Shown: in pieces, positions 42,968 to 51,294 of the stretch | Position numbering within the stretch: the first letter of the stretch is position 1 | Layout: every line of letters begins with the position of its first letter | Source: JALYLC01 sp035696365 | Lineage (GTDB): Bacteria; Actinomycetota; Thermoleophilia; Gaiellales; JALYLC01 | Direction of reading: 5' to 3' | NCBI GenBank assembly: GCA_035696365.1 | Contig: DASRQS010000134.1 | Span: 1-64,000, forward strand | Length of the DNA stretch: 64,000 bases | The notes under the pieces: generated by a model | Told to the model about the DNA's origin: nothing | Seen by the model: only the letters and a program-made list of their open reading frames with translations | The model's database searches: none | Made by a program: the position numbers and the translations under genes

Positions 42968-44440
42968 GTGCGCGCCGCGGAACTCCACCGCGAGCGCCCC
43001 GCGTGGTGGGCGCTGGCCGCGGCGGCGCTCGCCTCGTTCGTCCTCCACCTGCCGTTCCTGACGACGCCCTTGTCGGTCGACGAGGGCGGCTACGGCTACG
43101 TCGCGGAGTGGTGGTCGCGCGGCGCCGACCTCTACGGCGACGTCTGGGTCGACCGGCCGCAGGGGCTCCTGCTGCTGTACCGCGGAGCGATGGCGCTGCC
43201 GGGCTCGCACAACGTGGACATCCGCCTGATGGCCGCGCTCTGGTCGTCGGCCATCGCGATCGTGCTCGGCCTGCTCGTGACCGACCTGGCCGGGCGGCGG
43301 GCCGGCGCGGCGGCCGCGCTGCTCAGCGGCCTGCTCTCCACCGCCCCGGTGATCGAGGGCTTCACCGCCAACGGCGAGCTGATGGCCACGCTCCCGTCGC
43401 TCGCCGCCCTGGCGCTGACCGCCCGCTGGCAGCTGCGCGGAGGCCTCAGGCTGATGTTCGCCGCCGGGCTCTTCGCCGGCGCGGCGGTGCTCGTCAAGCA
43501 GTCGGGCTACGACGGCGGCCTGGCCGCCGGGCTGTGGCTGCTGCTCGCGGCCTGGCGTGGCTGGCGCCCGCCCTGGGAGGCGCTGCGCGCGCTCGGCGCG
43601 CTCGCGAGCGGCGTGGCGCTGATCGTGGGGGTCGCCGCACTGCATGGGGCGCTGACCGGGTTCCACGACTGGTGGTTCGCCGTCGCGGACTACCGGCTGT
43701 CGGTCGAGAGCGTCGCCACGAGCTCGGTCTCCGAGCGGGTCTCGCTGTTCGGCGATTCGCTGCGCACCGCCGGCCCCGTGGTGGGCGCCCTGGCCGCGCT
43801 CGCGCTGCCGGGCATCTGGCTCGCGTTGCGCCGCCGCGAGAGCTCACTGCTGGCGATCTGGCTCGTGCTCTCACTCTCGGGGTTCGCGCTGGGCGGCCTG
43901 TTCCACGGGCACTACTACGTCGGCCCGCTGACGCCTCTGTGCGCCCTCGCCGCGCTCACGCTGGCGGCGGTCCCGCCCCGAATCGGCCTCGCCCTCGGGG
44001 TGCTGGTGCTGATCCTGCCGATCTACAAGGCCTGGCCCGCCTACACGGCTGACGGCACCCGCGAGCGGTCGCTTGCCTCGAGCTCGGATTCGCGCATCGT
44101 CAAGGACGGCGCCGTCGGCCGCTACCTGCATGCCCGCACGGACAGGGACGACCGCATCTACGCGCTCTACGCCGATGCCAGCCTCTACCTCGCGTCCGGG
44201 CGGCGCGCGCCGTATCCGTACCTCTGGTTCCTCGGGATCGAGCACATCCCGGGTGCGCTGCAACGCCTGCGCGACACGCTCGCCGGGCCCGCAGCGCCGC
44301 GCTACGTCGCCGTCTACCAGCGACCCTCGGCGATCGACAAGCGCGGCGACATCGGGCGCATACTCACGCGCCGCTACCGCCGCGTCGCCACGATCGAGGG
44401 CATCCCGATCTGGCGCCTGCGCGTGCCCGATCGGGCTTGA
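42968..44440 (+). CDS. GT39/ArnT-like membrane glycosyltransferase
   Basis: 490 residues. About ten to eleven membrane helices span residues 12-365, and a C-terminal soluble domain covers about 375-490. The family motif after helix 1 is PLSVDEGGYGYVAEWW near residue 34, with the catalytic Asp-Glu, followed by DVWVDRPQG. It probably moves a sugar from a polyprenyl phosphate carrier to an envelope acceptor. It is divergent from the operon that holds the PIG-V-like enzyme. Confidence 0.85.
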   Translation: MRAAELHRERPAWWALAAAALASFVLHLPFLTTPLSVDEGGYGYVAEWWSRGADLYGDVWVDRPQGLLLLYRGAMALPGSHNVDIRLMAALWSSAIAIVLGLLVTDLAGRRAGAAAALLSGLLSTAPVIEGFTANGELMATLPSLAALALTARWQLRGGLRLMFAAGLFAGAAVLVKQSGYDGGLAAGLWLLLAAWRGWRPPWEALRALGALASGVALIVGVAALHGALTGFHDWWFAVADYRLSVESVATSSVSERVSLFGDSLRTAGPVVGALAALALPGIWLALRRRESSLLAIWLVLSLSGFALGGLFHGHYYVGPLTPLCALAALTLAAVPPRIGLALGVLVLILPIYKAWPAYTADGTRERSLASSSDSRIVKDGAVGRYLHARTDRDDRIYALYADASLYLASGRRAPYPYLWFLGIEHIPGALQRLRDTLAGPAAPRYVAVYQRPSAIDKRGDIGRILTRRYRRVATIEGIPIWRLRVPDRA

Positions 44441-44463
44441 CCGGACTCCAGCCCGGTCAAGCC
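44434..44463. terminator. Hairpin between convergent GT39 and zinc-ribbon genes
   Basis: GGCTTGACCGG (44434-44444) pairs perfectly with CCGGTCAAGCC (44453-44463), 8-base loop. It includes the GT39 stop codon. Bidirectional terminator candidate. Confidence 0.65.
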
Positions 44464-44491
44464 AGGCTCGACGCGAGTCACGCCATGCCGC

Positions 44492-44830
44492 TCAGCTCTT
44501 CTTGATGCCGTGCACGGGACGGCCGTGCGCGTGCCACGCGAACAGCGTCATCGTCGGCAGATCGTCCGCGTACGGGACGATGCGCGGGTTGCGGCCGACC
44601 TCCTTGCAGCGCTGCGCGATCGCGATGAGATCGTCGGCCGCCGGGGTCACGATCACGAAGTGGGCGCCGGTGACGTACTCGAACTCCTGACCACAGGCCG
44701 GGCACGGCCAGGGATCCGTGCGGATGGCGAACCAGTCGCCGTCATCGGTGTCCTCGCCCTCGTGCTCGGCGATCTCCTCGTCGTCCCAGATGATCTGTTC
44801 GGCGGGGAGCAGAATGGAGCTGTCATCCAT
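44492..44830 (-). CDS. Small acidic protein with one zinc knuckle
   Basis: 112 residues. The N-terminal third is strongly acidic, with a single CPACG motif near residue 43. The rest has alternating hydrophobic strands (HFVIVTPAADDL) and ends in a basic tail. I do not recognise the family. It is divergent from the helicase gene. The ATG at 44830 has TATCCT 7 bases upstream. Confidence 0.7.
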   Translation of the reverse strand: MDDSSILLPAEQIIWDDEEIAEHEGEDTDDGDWFAIRTDPWPCPACGQEFEYVTGAHFVIVTPAADDLIAIAQRCKEVGRNPRIVPYADDLPTMTLFAWHAHGRPVHGIKKS

Positions 44831-44837
44831 CCTGCCG

Positions 44838-44843
44838 AGGATA
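44838..44843 (-). promoter_or_regulatory. Predicted -10 element of the small acidic protein gene
   Basis: TATCCT on the minus strand, 7 bases before the ATG at 44830. This predicts a leaderless transcript. Confidence 0.5.
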
Positions 44844-44857
44844 CCGTCGCCTCCCGT

Positions 44858-44887
44858 TTGCCGTGCACGGCGCCGATCATCTAGACT
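44858..44887 (+). promoter_or_regulatory. Predicted promoter of the helicase-rmlA unit
   Basis: TTGCCG (44858-44863), 18-base spacer, TAGACT (44882-44887). The start would be near 44894, leaving a leader of about 90 bases, unlike most genes here. Confidence 0.4.
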
Positions 44888-44901
44888 TCGTGACACGGAG
44901 C

Positions 44902-44951
44902 CTCGGGGGACGGTTTCCCCGAGCCGCGCCCGCGCGACGCGCATGTCGCGC
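44902..44951 (+). promoter_or_regulatory. Two hairpins in the helicase mRNA leader
   Basis: CTCGGGG/CCCCGAG (44902-44908 with 44917-44923) and GCGCGAC/GTCGCGC (44932-44938 with 44945-44951). They lie between the predicted transcription start and the ribosome site AAGGAG at 44973-44978. A regulatory leader is possible. Confidence 0.35.
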
Positions 44952-44985
44952 GTCAATCCGCGGACGCCTTCGAAGGAGCGCGCTG

Positions 44986-47900
44986 TTGCGCGAACTGTCG
45001 GTTTCCGCCGCGTCGGAGCCAGTGGAAGAACACGATCTCGTGGACGCCGCCGCACAGGTCTCGGCCTGGTGCGGCGAGCCGTTGCTGTACGACGGGGACG
45101 ACCCCGCCATGACCCTGGCGCCGGGTACCGCACGCCGTCGTGCGCTCGACGCAGCGCTCGAGGAGATCGCGCAGGGCCTGGACGCTCCGGGCCCGAGCTG
45201 GCGCTTCCGCTTCTCCCTCATGCTCGGCCTCGAGCGCGTGCTCGCGGCCGACCAGCCGGCGCTCCTGAACGGCCTCACCCTGCGCCCCCACCAGGTCGAC
45301 GCGCTCGCCGGGATGCTGGCCGCGCTGACCGCGGGCGAGGAGCGCGAGGCCGATGCCGACGACGCCGAGGCCGAAGGCGACGACGAGGAGCTGGAGCTGG
45401 ACGGCTCCGGGCCGGCCGTCGACGAGCTCGAGGCCGAAGAGGAAGACGAGGCCGAGGAGGACGAGGAGGACGAGGAGGACGAGGACGACGAGGACGACGA
45501 GCCTGACGACGTCGGGCCGGCCGACGCGGCCGCTGGGGCCGAGGTCGACGACGAGGGGGATGAGGAGTCCGAAGCAGCCCCCGAGCCCGAGCCCGATCCG
45601 GGCGCCGTGCGCCGCTACCGCTTCAAGCATCCCACCGCATCCGGCAAGACCGTGGCCGCCGCTGGATTCGTCGAGGCCTGCCGCAGCGTCGGCGTCCTCA
45701 TCCTCACGCATCGCCGCCTGCTTGTGGATCAGTTCATGCGCGACCTCAAGGAGCAGGGCTACGGCCCGCGCCTGATCGGCGCGATCGAGAAGGGCAAGCG
45801 CCTCCCGCGCCAGCCCCCGGTCACGGTCGAGACCTACGCCTGGTTCATCAAGCACGCGGCGGACATCCACCCGGACGCCTATGGCGTGGTCATCTGCGAC
45901 GAGGCCCATACGGCGCTCGGCGAGCGCACCGCGGCCACGATCCGGCGCTTCAGCCGCCCGATCTACATCGGCATGACGGCCACCGACCAGCTGCTGCAGA
46001 AGCACGTCGGCGATGTGTTCCCAGCCGAGGTCGCGGACTTCCCGCTGGCCGACGCTGTCCGGCGCGGCGTCGTCGCGCCGCTGCGCGCGTTGCGCGTGAA
46101 GCCGGGCGCCAGCCTGCGCAACGTCCCCGTGGTCGGCGGCGACTACGACCAGCGCGCGCTGGCCGAGGCCCTTGACCACGAGGCCCTCAACATGGCCGCC
46201 GCCATGCTCTACCGCGATCGCTTCGACCACCGCGCGGGCATCGTCTACGCGGCGGGCGTCGATCACGCCGAGCGCGTGGCAGCCGCCATGCGCGCCACGG
46301 GCCTGCGCGCGCGCTCGGTCAGCGGTCGCACGCCGCCGCGCGCACTGGCGGCGACGCTCGCGGCCTACGAGCGCGGCGACATCAACGTGCTCGTCAACGC
46401 CCAGCTGCTGGCCGAGGGCTGGAACGCGCCGCGCGCGACGATCTGCATGCACCTCGCCCCGACAGCGAGCCGGCGCGTCTACCAGCAGCGCATCGGCCGT
46501 GTCATGCGCCTCCACCGCCGCAAGGAGGCGGGCGTCGTCGTCGACTTCGTCGATCCCGCCGCGCCGCACTCCGATCGCACGGTCACGCTGCACAGCCTGC
46601 TCGACGTCGACCTTTACAAGCCGGGCGCGCTGGTCACGCCCAAGCCGCCGCGCCGGCGCCAGCGCTGGCGCCGGCAGGCCCGGCCCGTGCTGCGCGACGC
46701 CGAGTGGTTGATCCCGGTGACCGACGACCCGGCCCGCCGGCGCGCGGTCATCGCCGAGCACTGGAAGACCGTCTCGGCCGACCGCCTGCCCCTGGACGAG
46801 CAGGAGTTCTGGGCCGAGACGGCCGCGCGTCGCGTCGCGCCGGCCGACCTCCCGCGACTCGCCGAGACGCTCGCAAAGGTGGGCGAGGCAACGCGCATCC
46901 GCTTCTTCGCGACCTGCGCCGCCGAGTGCAAGCACCGCTCGCTGCGGCGCATCGCCCTCGCCGACCTGGCCGCCCACCACCCCGACATCAACACGATCGA
47001 TCGCATGGTGCGCCTGATCGAGGCCGCGCCGACGTGGGCCAGCGACCGCGCCCAGGGCGCGCGCGTGCTGCTCTCGGCGATTGCGGCCGGCACGCTGCCC
47101 GGCTCCCAGTCGCAGCGGCTGACCTGGACCTGGAAGCTGGCGCGAGCTTCGCGCGAGACGCAGTACCGCGCCGCCACGGCAGCCAGCCCGGCGATCCGCG
47201 ACCTGTTGCGCACGCTGGCCTCCTCTCGCGGCGAGGAGCACCACGTGCGGGCCAGGCTGCTCGTCGCGTCGCTCCGCCAGGCCGAGCTCCCGGTGGCGGC
47301 GGCCGCGCTCGCCGCGGCGCTCACCCACGACGCGGTCGCCGCGCGCACGATCGAGATGGCCCGCGCCGACATTCCCGCGGACGTCGAGACCCTGGCAGCC
47401 GCCTTTGCCTCCAACCTGCCCGAGCAGAAGGCCGAGCCGCCGGCCAAGGCGCGGCGTACGCGCAAGAAGCGTCCCAAGGAGCGGTCCGCGGCGGCAACGC
47501 CGGCAGGAGGGAAGAACGGCGACGCCGCGGAGGTTGTCGGCGCAACGGTCATCGAGCAGAAGGACGAGCAGAAGGGCAGGGAAGCGGGCCAGGTTCCGAG
47601 CGAGGCGACCTCTGCGACGCCGCCCGACGGCTCCCCGGCCCGCAAGCGCCGCCGCCGCCGGCGTCGGCGCAAGAGTCCCGGTGAGGGTGGTCAGCAGCAG
47701 CCCCAGGCTCAGGCCAACGGTACGGGCGCCGCGCCGCGCGACGGCTCCCCGCCGGCCGGCTCCGCGCCGGCCGAATCTGCGCCCGCCGAGTCCCAGCCCG
47801 CCGGTTCGCGGCCGGCCAAATCCCGGGCCGCCAAATCGCGGCCGGCGCCGAAGGGCGCAGATGCCGCGAGCGAGGCGCCCGCCAACGGCGCGGCTGCTCC

Positions 47901-47991
47901 GGCCAAGCCGTCGCGACCGCGCCGCCGCCGCACCCGAGCCGTGATGGACGCGACCTCGATCGGTCTTCCGCCCAAGCCCCCGAAGGAATGA
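44986..47991 (+). CDS. SF2 helicase with acidic insert and basic tail
   Basis: 1001 residues. The Q-like motif LRPHQ is near residue 100. Then comes an insert of about 90 residues (about 116-205), almost all Asp/Glu, just before Walker A HPTASGKT (K221). DEAH is at 305-308, motif III MTAT at 330 and motif VI QRIGRVMR at 500. The ATPase core is complete. Residues about 540-825 are helical. The C-terminal 175 residues are disordered, with a run of ten basic residues and Ala/Pro/Ser repeats. The TTG start at 44986 is set by AAGGAG 7 bases upstream. The stop overlaps rmlA as ATGA. The role is unknown; RNA or DNA unwinding is likely. Confidence 0.85.
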   Translation: MRELSVSAASEPVEEHDLVDAAAQVSAWCGEPLLYDGDDPAMTLAPGTARRRALDAALEEIAQGLDAPGPSWRFRFSLMLGLERVLAADQPALLNGLTLRPHQVDALAGMLAALTAGEEREADADDAEAEGDDEELELDGSGPAVDELEAEEEDEAEEDEEDEEDEDDEDDEPDDVGPADAAAGAEVDDEGDEESEAAPEPEPDPGAVRRYRFKHPTASGKTVAAAGFVEACRSVGVLILTHRRLLVDQFMRDLKEQGYGPRLIGAIEKGKRLPRQPPVTVETYAWFIKHAADIHPDAYGVVICDEAHTALGERTAATIRRFSRPIYIGMTATDQLLQKHVGDVFPAEVADFPLADAVRRGVVAPLRALRVKPGASLRNVPVVGGDYDQRALAEALDHEALNMAAAMLYRDRFDHRAGIVYAAGVDHAERVAAAMRATGLRARSVSGRTPPRALAATLAAYERGDINVLVNAQLLAEGWNAPRATICMHLAPTASRRVYQQRIGRVMRLHRRKEAGVVVDFVDPAAPHSDRTVTLHSLLDVDLYKPGALVTPKPPRRRQRWRRQARPVLRDAEWLIPVTDDPARRRAVIAEHWKTVSADRLPLDEQEFWAETAARRVAPADLPRLAETLAKVGEATRIRFFATCAAECKHRSLRRIALADLAAHHPDINTIDRMVRLIEAAPTWASDRAQGARVLLSAIAAGTLPGSQSQRLTWTWKLARASRETQYRAATAASPAIRDLLRTLASSRGEEHHVRARLLVASLRQAELPVAAAALAAALTHDAVAARTIEMARADIPADVETLAAAFASNLPEQKAEPPAKARRTRKKRPKERSAAATPAGGKNGDAAEVVGATVIEQKDEQKGREAGQVPSEATSATPPDGSPARKRRRRRRRRKSPGEGGQQQPQAQANGTGAAPRDGSPPAGSAPAESAPAESQPAGSRPAKSRAAKSRPAPKGADAASEAPANGAAAPAKPSRPRRRRTRAVMDATSIGLPPKPPKE

Positions 47992-48884
47992 GCGTGCAGC
48001 GACGGGGCATCATCCTGGCCGGCGGGTCGGGGACTCGGCTTCACCCGGTCACGCGGGTCGTCTCCAAGCAGCTGCTGCCGGTCTACGACAAGCCGATGAT
48101 CTTCTACCCGCTGAGCACGCTGATGCTGGCGGGGATCCGCGAGATCCTGGTGATCACCACGCCGCAGGATGCAGCCGCCTTCGAGCAACTGCTGGGTGAC
48201 GGCTCCGACTGGGGACTGAAGCTCGCCTACGCGAAGCAGCCGAGCCCCGACGGGCTCGCGCAGGCGCTGCTGATCGCGCGCGACTTCCTGGCCGGAGCGC
48301 CGTCCTGCCTCGTGCTGGGCGACAACATCTTCCATGGACACGGGCTGACCGACGTACTGCGGACCGCGAGCGCGCGCGAACACGGCGCGACCGTGTTCGG
48401 TTACTGGGTGCGCGACCCCGAGCGCTACGGCGTCGTCGAGTTCGACGGCGACGGGCGCGCGATCGGTCTCGAGGAGAAGCCCGCGCAGCCGAAGTCGAGC
48501 TACGCCGTCACGGGACTCTACTTCTACGACGCGAACGGCCCCGACGACGCGGCGGCGCTCTCCCCCTCGCCGCGCGGCGAGCTCGAGATCACCGACCTCA
48601 ATCGCCGCTATCTCGAGCGCGGCGAGCTGATGGTGGAGCGGCTCGGGCGGGGCTACGCCTGGCTCGACACCGGCACGCACGAGTCGCTGCATCAGGCGGC
48701 CAACTTCATCGAGACGATCGAGGAGCGCCAGGGCCTCAAGGTCGCATGTCCCGAGGAGATCGCCTTCCAGCAGGGCTGGATCGACCGGGCTCAGCTGCTC
48801 AGGCTGGCCGCGCCGCTCAGCAGGAACGGCTACGGCGAGTACCTGCTCGCACTGGCCGACGGCGCCTTCGCGGGCACCGACTGA
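47988..48884 (+). CDS. rmlA: Glucose-1-phosphate thymidylyltransferase
   Basis: First enzyme of dTDP-L-rhamnose synthesis: it makes dTDP-glucose from dTTP and glucose-1-phosphate. It has 298 residues. The nucleotide-binding motif AGGSGTRLHPVT is near residue 11, KQLLPVYDKPMI near 27, and the metal Asp is in VLGDNIFHG near 110. The ATG overlaps the helicase stop. The four rml genes follow in the order A, C, D, B. Confidence 0.97.
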   Translation: MSVQRRGIILAGGSGTRLHPVTRVVSKQLLPVYDKPMIFYPLSTLMLAGIREILVITTPQDAAAFEQLLGDGSDWGLKLAYAKQPSPDGLAQALLIARDFLAGAPSCLVLGDNIFHGHGLTDVLRTASAREHGATVFGYWVRDPERYGVVEFDGDGRAIGLEEKPAQPKSSYAVTGLYFYDANGPDDAAALSPSPRGELEITDLNRRYLERGELMVERLGRGYAWLDTGTHESLHQAANFIETIEERQGLKVACPEEIAFQQGWIDRAQLLRLAAPLSRNGYGEYLLALADGAFAGTD

Positions 48885-48902
48885 GCTACCCCAGGCCTGT
48901 CG

Positions 48903-48908
48903 TATGGT
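48903..48908 (+). promoter_or_regulatory. Predicted -10 element of rmlC
   Basis: TATGGT, 6 bases before the GTG at 48915. It predicts that rmlCDB also have their own leaderless transcript. Confidence 0.5.
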
Positions 48909-48914
48909 GATCGA

Positions 48915-49424
48915 GTGACCCCTACGATCGAGAGCGCGCCCATCGACGGCGTCAGGGTCGTGCGCCTGCGCAAGTTCGGCGACGAGCGCGGCTGGTTCTG
49001 CGAGCTGCGGCGTGAATCCTGGTACCGCGAGCTCTCGGGTGGCCGGCCCTCGCTCCAGACCAACATCTCGTTCTCACAGCAGGGCGTGATCCGCGGTCTG
49101 CACTGGCACCGCCGCGGCCAGGACGACCTGTTCTTCTGCCCGCAGGGCGTGGCGCGCGTCGTGCTCCTCGACCGCCGCGTGGAATCCCCGACGCACGACG
49201 TCGCCTGGTCGCTGGACATCGACGGCGACAACTGCCTTGCGATCTACATTCCCGGGCAGGTCGCGCACGGCTTCGAGGCGCTCACGGATGTGGTGCTGTG
49301 CTACCACGTCACCGAGGAGTACGACCCCGCGGACCCGGATGAGCAGAACGTGCGCTGGGACGACGACCGCGTACGGGATCTCTGGTCAACGGCCAGCCCG
49401 ACCCTCTCTACGCGCGACGCATGA
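48915..49424 (+). CDS. rmlC: dTDP-4-dehydrorhamnose 3,5-epimerase
   Basis: Third enzyme of dTDP-rhamnose synthesis. It has 169 residues and a cupin fold. The region GVIRGLHWHRRG near residue 57 holds the active-site His, and VAHGFEALTD near 120 and the Tyr in CYHVTEEYDP follow the family pattern. GTG start; the stop overlaps rmlD as ATGA. The gap of 30 bases from rmlA holds the predicted promoter. Confidence 0.93.
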   Translation: MTPTIESAPIDGVRVVRLRKFGDERGWFCELRRESWYRELSGGRPSLQTNISFSQQGVIRGLHWHRRGQDDLFFCPQGVARVVLLDRRVESPTHDVAWSLDIDGDNCLAIYIPGQVAHGFEALTDVVLCYHVTEEYDPADPDEQNVRWDDDRVRDLWSTASPTLSTRDA

Positions 49425-50263
49425 CCCGGGTGCTCGTGACCGGCGGCGGCGGCCAACTCGGCCGCGAGTTCGCGCTGCAGCTCGGTGCCGATGCCGTCGC
49501 GCTCGGCCGCGCCGAGCTCGACGTCGCCGACGAGCAGTCCGTGGAGCGCGCCTTCGCGCAGCACCGTCCCGAGCTCGTCCTGCACTGTGCGGCCTGGACC
49601 GACGTCGATGGCGCGGAGTCGGACCCGGACGGGGCCTGGCGCGCCAACGAGCACGGGAGTCGCCACGTCGCGCGTGCCGCGCGGGCCCGCGGCGCAGCGC
49701 TCGTGGGCTTCTCCACCGATTACGTCTTCGCGGGCGACGATCCCGCCGGCTACGACGAGGGTTCGCCAGTGGGGCCGCGCAGCGTCTACGGCGCTTCCAA
49801 GCTCGCGGGCGAGCGCGCGCTGCTGAGGGAGCACCCCGAGGCCTACCTCGTGCGCACCGCCTGGGTGTTCTCCCCGCGCGGCAGCAACTTCGTGCTGACG
49901 ATGCTGCGCCTCGGCGCAGAGCGCGACGAACTCGCCGTCGTCGACGACCAGGTGGGCTGCCCGACCGCGGCCTCGCACCTCGTGCGCGCCACGTTGCAGC
50001 TCGTAGAGCGCTGCGCGCCCGGCACCTACCACCTCGCCGGCGGCGGCTCGACGAGCTGGTACGGCTTCGCGAGGGCGATCATGGAGGAGGCCGGGCTGAA
50101 CGCGCGCATCGAGCCGATCTCGTCGAGTGAGCTGCAGCGACCGGCTCCGCGGCCGGCCAGCTCGATCCTGCGAACCGTGCGCCCCGACGCACCGCGGCTG
50201 CCACACTGGAGAGACGGGTTGCGTGATTGTCTCGCTGCCCTGGCCAACGCGGAGGGAACGTGA
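49421..50263 (+). CDS. rmlD: dTDP-4-dehydrorhamnose reductase
   Basis: Last enzyme of the pathway: it reduces the 4-keto group with NAD(P)H. It has 280 residues, an extended short-chain dehydrogenase. The Rossmann motif VLVTGGGGQLG is at the N-terminus, FSTDYVFAG near residue 98, and the catalytic YGASK near 124. Normal length. Confidence 0.95.
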   Translation: MTRVLVTGGGGQLGREFALQLGADAVALGRAELDVADEQSVERAFAQHRPELVLHCAAWTDVDGAESDPDGAWRANEHGSRHVARAARARGAALVGFSTDYVFAGDDPAGYDEGSPVGPRSVYGASKLAGERALLREHPEAYLVRTAWVFSPRGSNFVLTMLRLGAERDELAVVDDQVGCPTAASHLVRATLQLVERCAPGTYHLAGGGSTSWYGFARAIMEEAGLNARIEPISSSELQRPAPRPASSILRTVRPDAPRLPHWRDGLRDCLAALANAEGT

Positions 50264-51270
50264 GACGCATCCTCGTGACCGGCGGCTGCGGGTTCATCGG
50301 CTCGCATTTCGTGCGGCGCATGCTCCGGCGTGACGACGACGTCGAGGTCGTGAACCTCGACGCGCTCACCTACGCCGGCAATCCGGCTAATCTCGCCGAC
50401 CTCTCCGACAGCCCGCGGTACCGCTTCGTGCACGGCTCGATCTGCGATGCAGAGGCCGTGGCGAGCGCGGCCGAGGGCTGCGACGCGATCGTCAACTTCG
50501 CTGCCGAGACGCATGTCGACCGCTCGATCATGGAGGCCGGCGACTTCATCCAGACCGACGTCTTCGGCACCTACCTCCTGCTGGAGTGGATCCGAGACAA
50601 GGGCGGCCGGCTCGTGCACGTGTCGACGGACGAGGTGTACGGCGACATCGAGGCGGGCTACGCCTCGCGCGAGGACGACGCCCTGCGGCCGAGCTCGCCC
50701 TACTCCGCCTCGAAGGCCGGAGGCGACCTGCAGGTGCTGGCGGCCGTGCGCACCTACGGCGTCGATGCGGCGATCACGCGCGGCTCGAACAACTACGGGC
50801 CCAATCAGTACCCCGAGAAGCTGATCCCGCTGTTCACGACGAACCTGCTTGACGGCGAGCCCGTGCCGGTCTACGGCGACGGCCGCCAGTCGCGCGACTT
50901 CATCTACGTCGAGGACCATTGCGCGGGCATCGAGACGGTGCTCGAGCGCGGCGCCAGCGGCGAGATCTACAACGTCGGCGGCGGCAACGAGATCGAGAAT
51001 TTGACCACGACGACGCGCCTGCTCGAGCTCACGGGACGCGATGAGAGCCACATCCGCTACGTCACGGACCGCCCGGGCCACGACCGCCGCTACGCGCTCG
51101 AGACGGGCAAGCTGCAGGGTCTCGGCTGGCGTCCCGAGGTGACGTTCGACGAGGGACTGCAACGCACAGTCGAGTGGTATCGCGACAACCGCCCGTGGTG
51201 GGAGCCGATCAAGCGCGGCGGCGGCTTCGCCGAGTACCGGCGGAAGCAGTACGGCGCCGCGGGCCGGTGA
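50260..51270 (+). CDS. rmlB: dTDP-glucose 4,6-dehydratase
   Basis: Second enzyme of dTDP-rhamnose synthesis. It has 336 residues. The NAD-binding motif VTGGCGFIGSHFV is near residue 7, the active-site HVSTDEVYGD near 120 with the Asp-Glu pair, and YSASKAGGD near 149. GTG start with GGAGGG just upstream, overlapping the rmlD stop as GTGA. It completes the rmlACDB set. Confidence 0.96.
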   Translation: MRRILVTGGCGFIGSHFVRRMLRRDDDVEVVNLDALTYAGNPANLADLSDSPRYRFVHGSICDAEAVASAAEGCDAIVNFAAETHVDRSIMEAGDFIQTDVFGTYLLLEWIRDKGGRLVHVSTDEVYGDIEAGYASREDDALRPSSPYSASKAGGDLQVLAAVRTYGVDAAITRGSNNYGPNQYPEKLIPLFTTNLLDGEPVPVYGDGRQSRDFIYVEDHCAGIETVLERGASGEIYNVGGGNEIENLTTTTRLLELTGRDESHIRYVTDRPGHDRRYALETGKLQGLGWRPEVTFDEGLQRTVEWYRDNRPWWEPIKRGGGFAEYRRKQYGAAGR

Positions 51271-51271
51271 C

Positions 51272-51288
51272 GCGCGGCCCGGCCGCGC
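51272..51288 (+). terminator. GC hairpin after rmlB
   Basis: GCGCGGC/GCCGCGC, 7 pairs with a 3-base loop, directly after the rmlB stop and 6 bases before the next ATG. No T-tract. It could be a terminator, or a structure that limits ribosome entry to the transporter gene. Confidence 0.4.
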
Positions 51289-51294
51289 GCTGCG

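Noticed and set aside
44863..44985. N-terminal extension of the helicase from a GTG at 44863
   Set aside because: The extension is Arg-rich and overlaps the predicted promoter and leader hairpins. The TTG at 44986 has a well-placed AAGGAG.
44953..47328. 791-residue minus-strand frame opposite the helicase
   Set aside because: It reads as low-complexity Leu/Arg/Val repeats, mirrors the Asp/Glu codons of the acidic insert, and shows no motifs.
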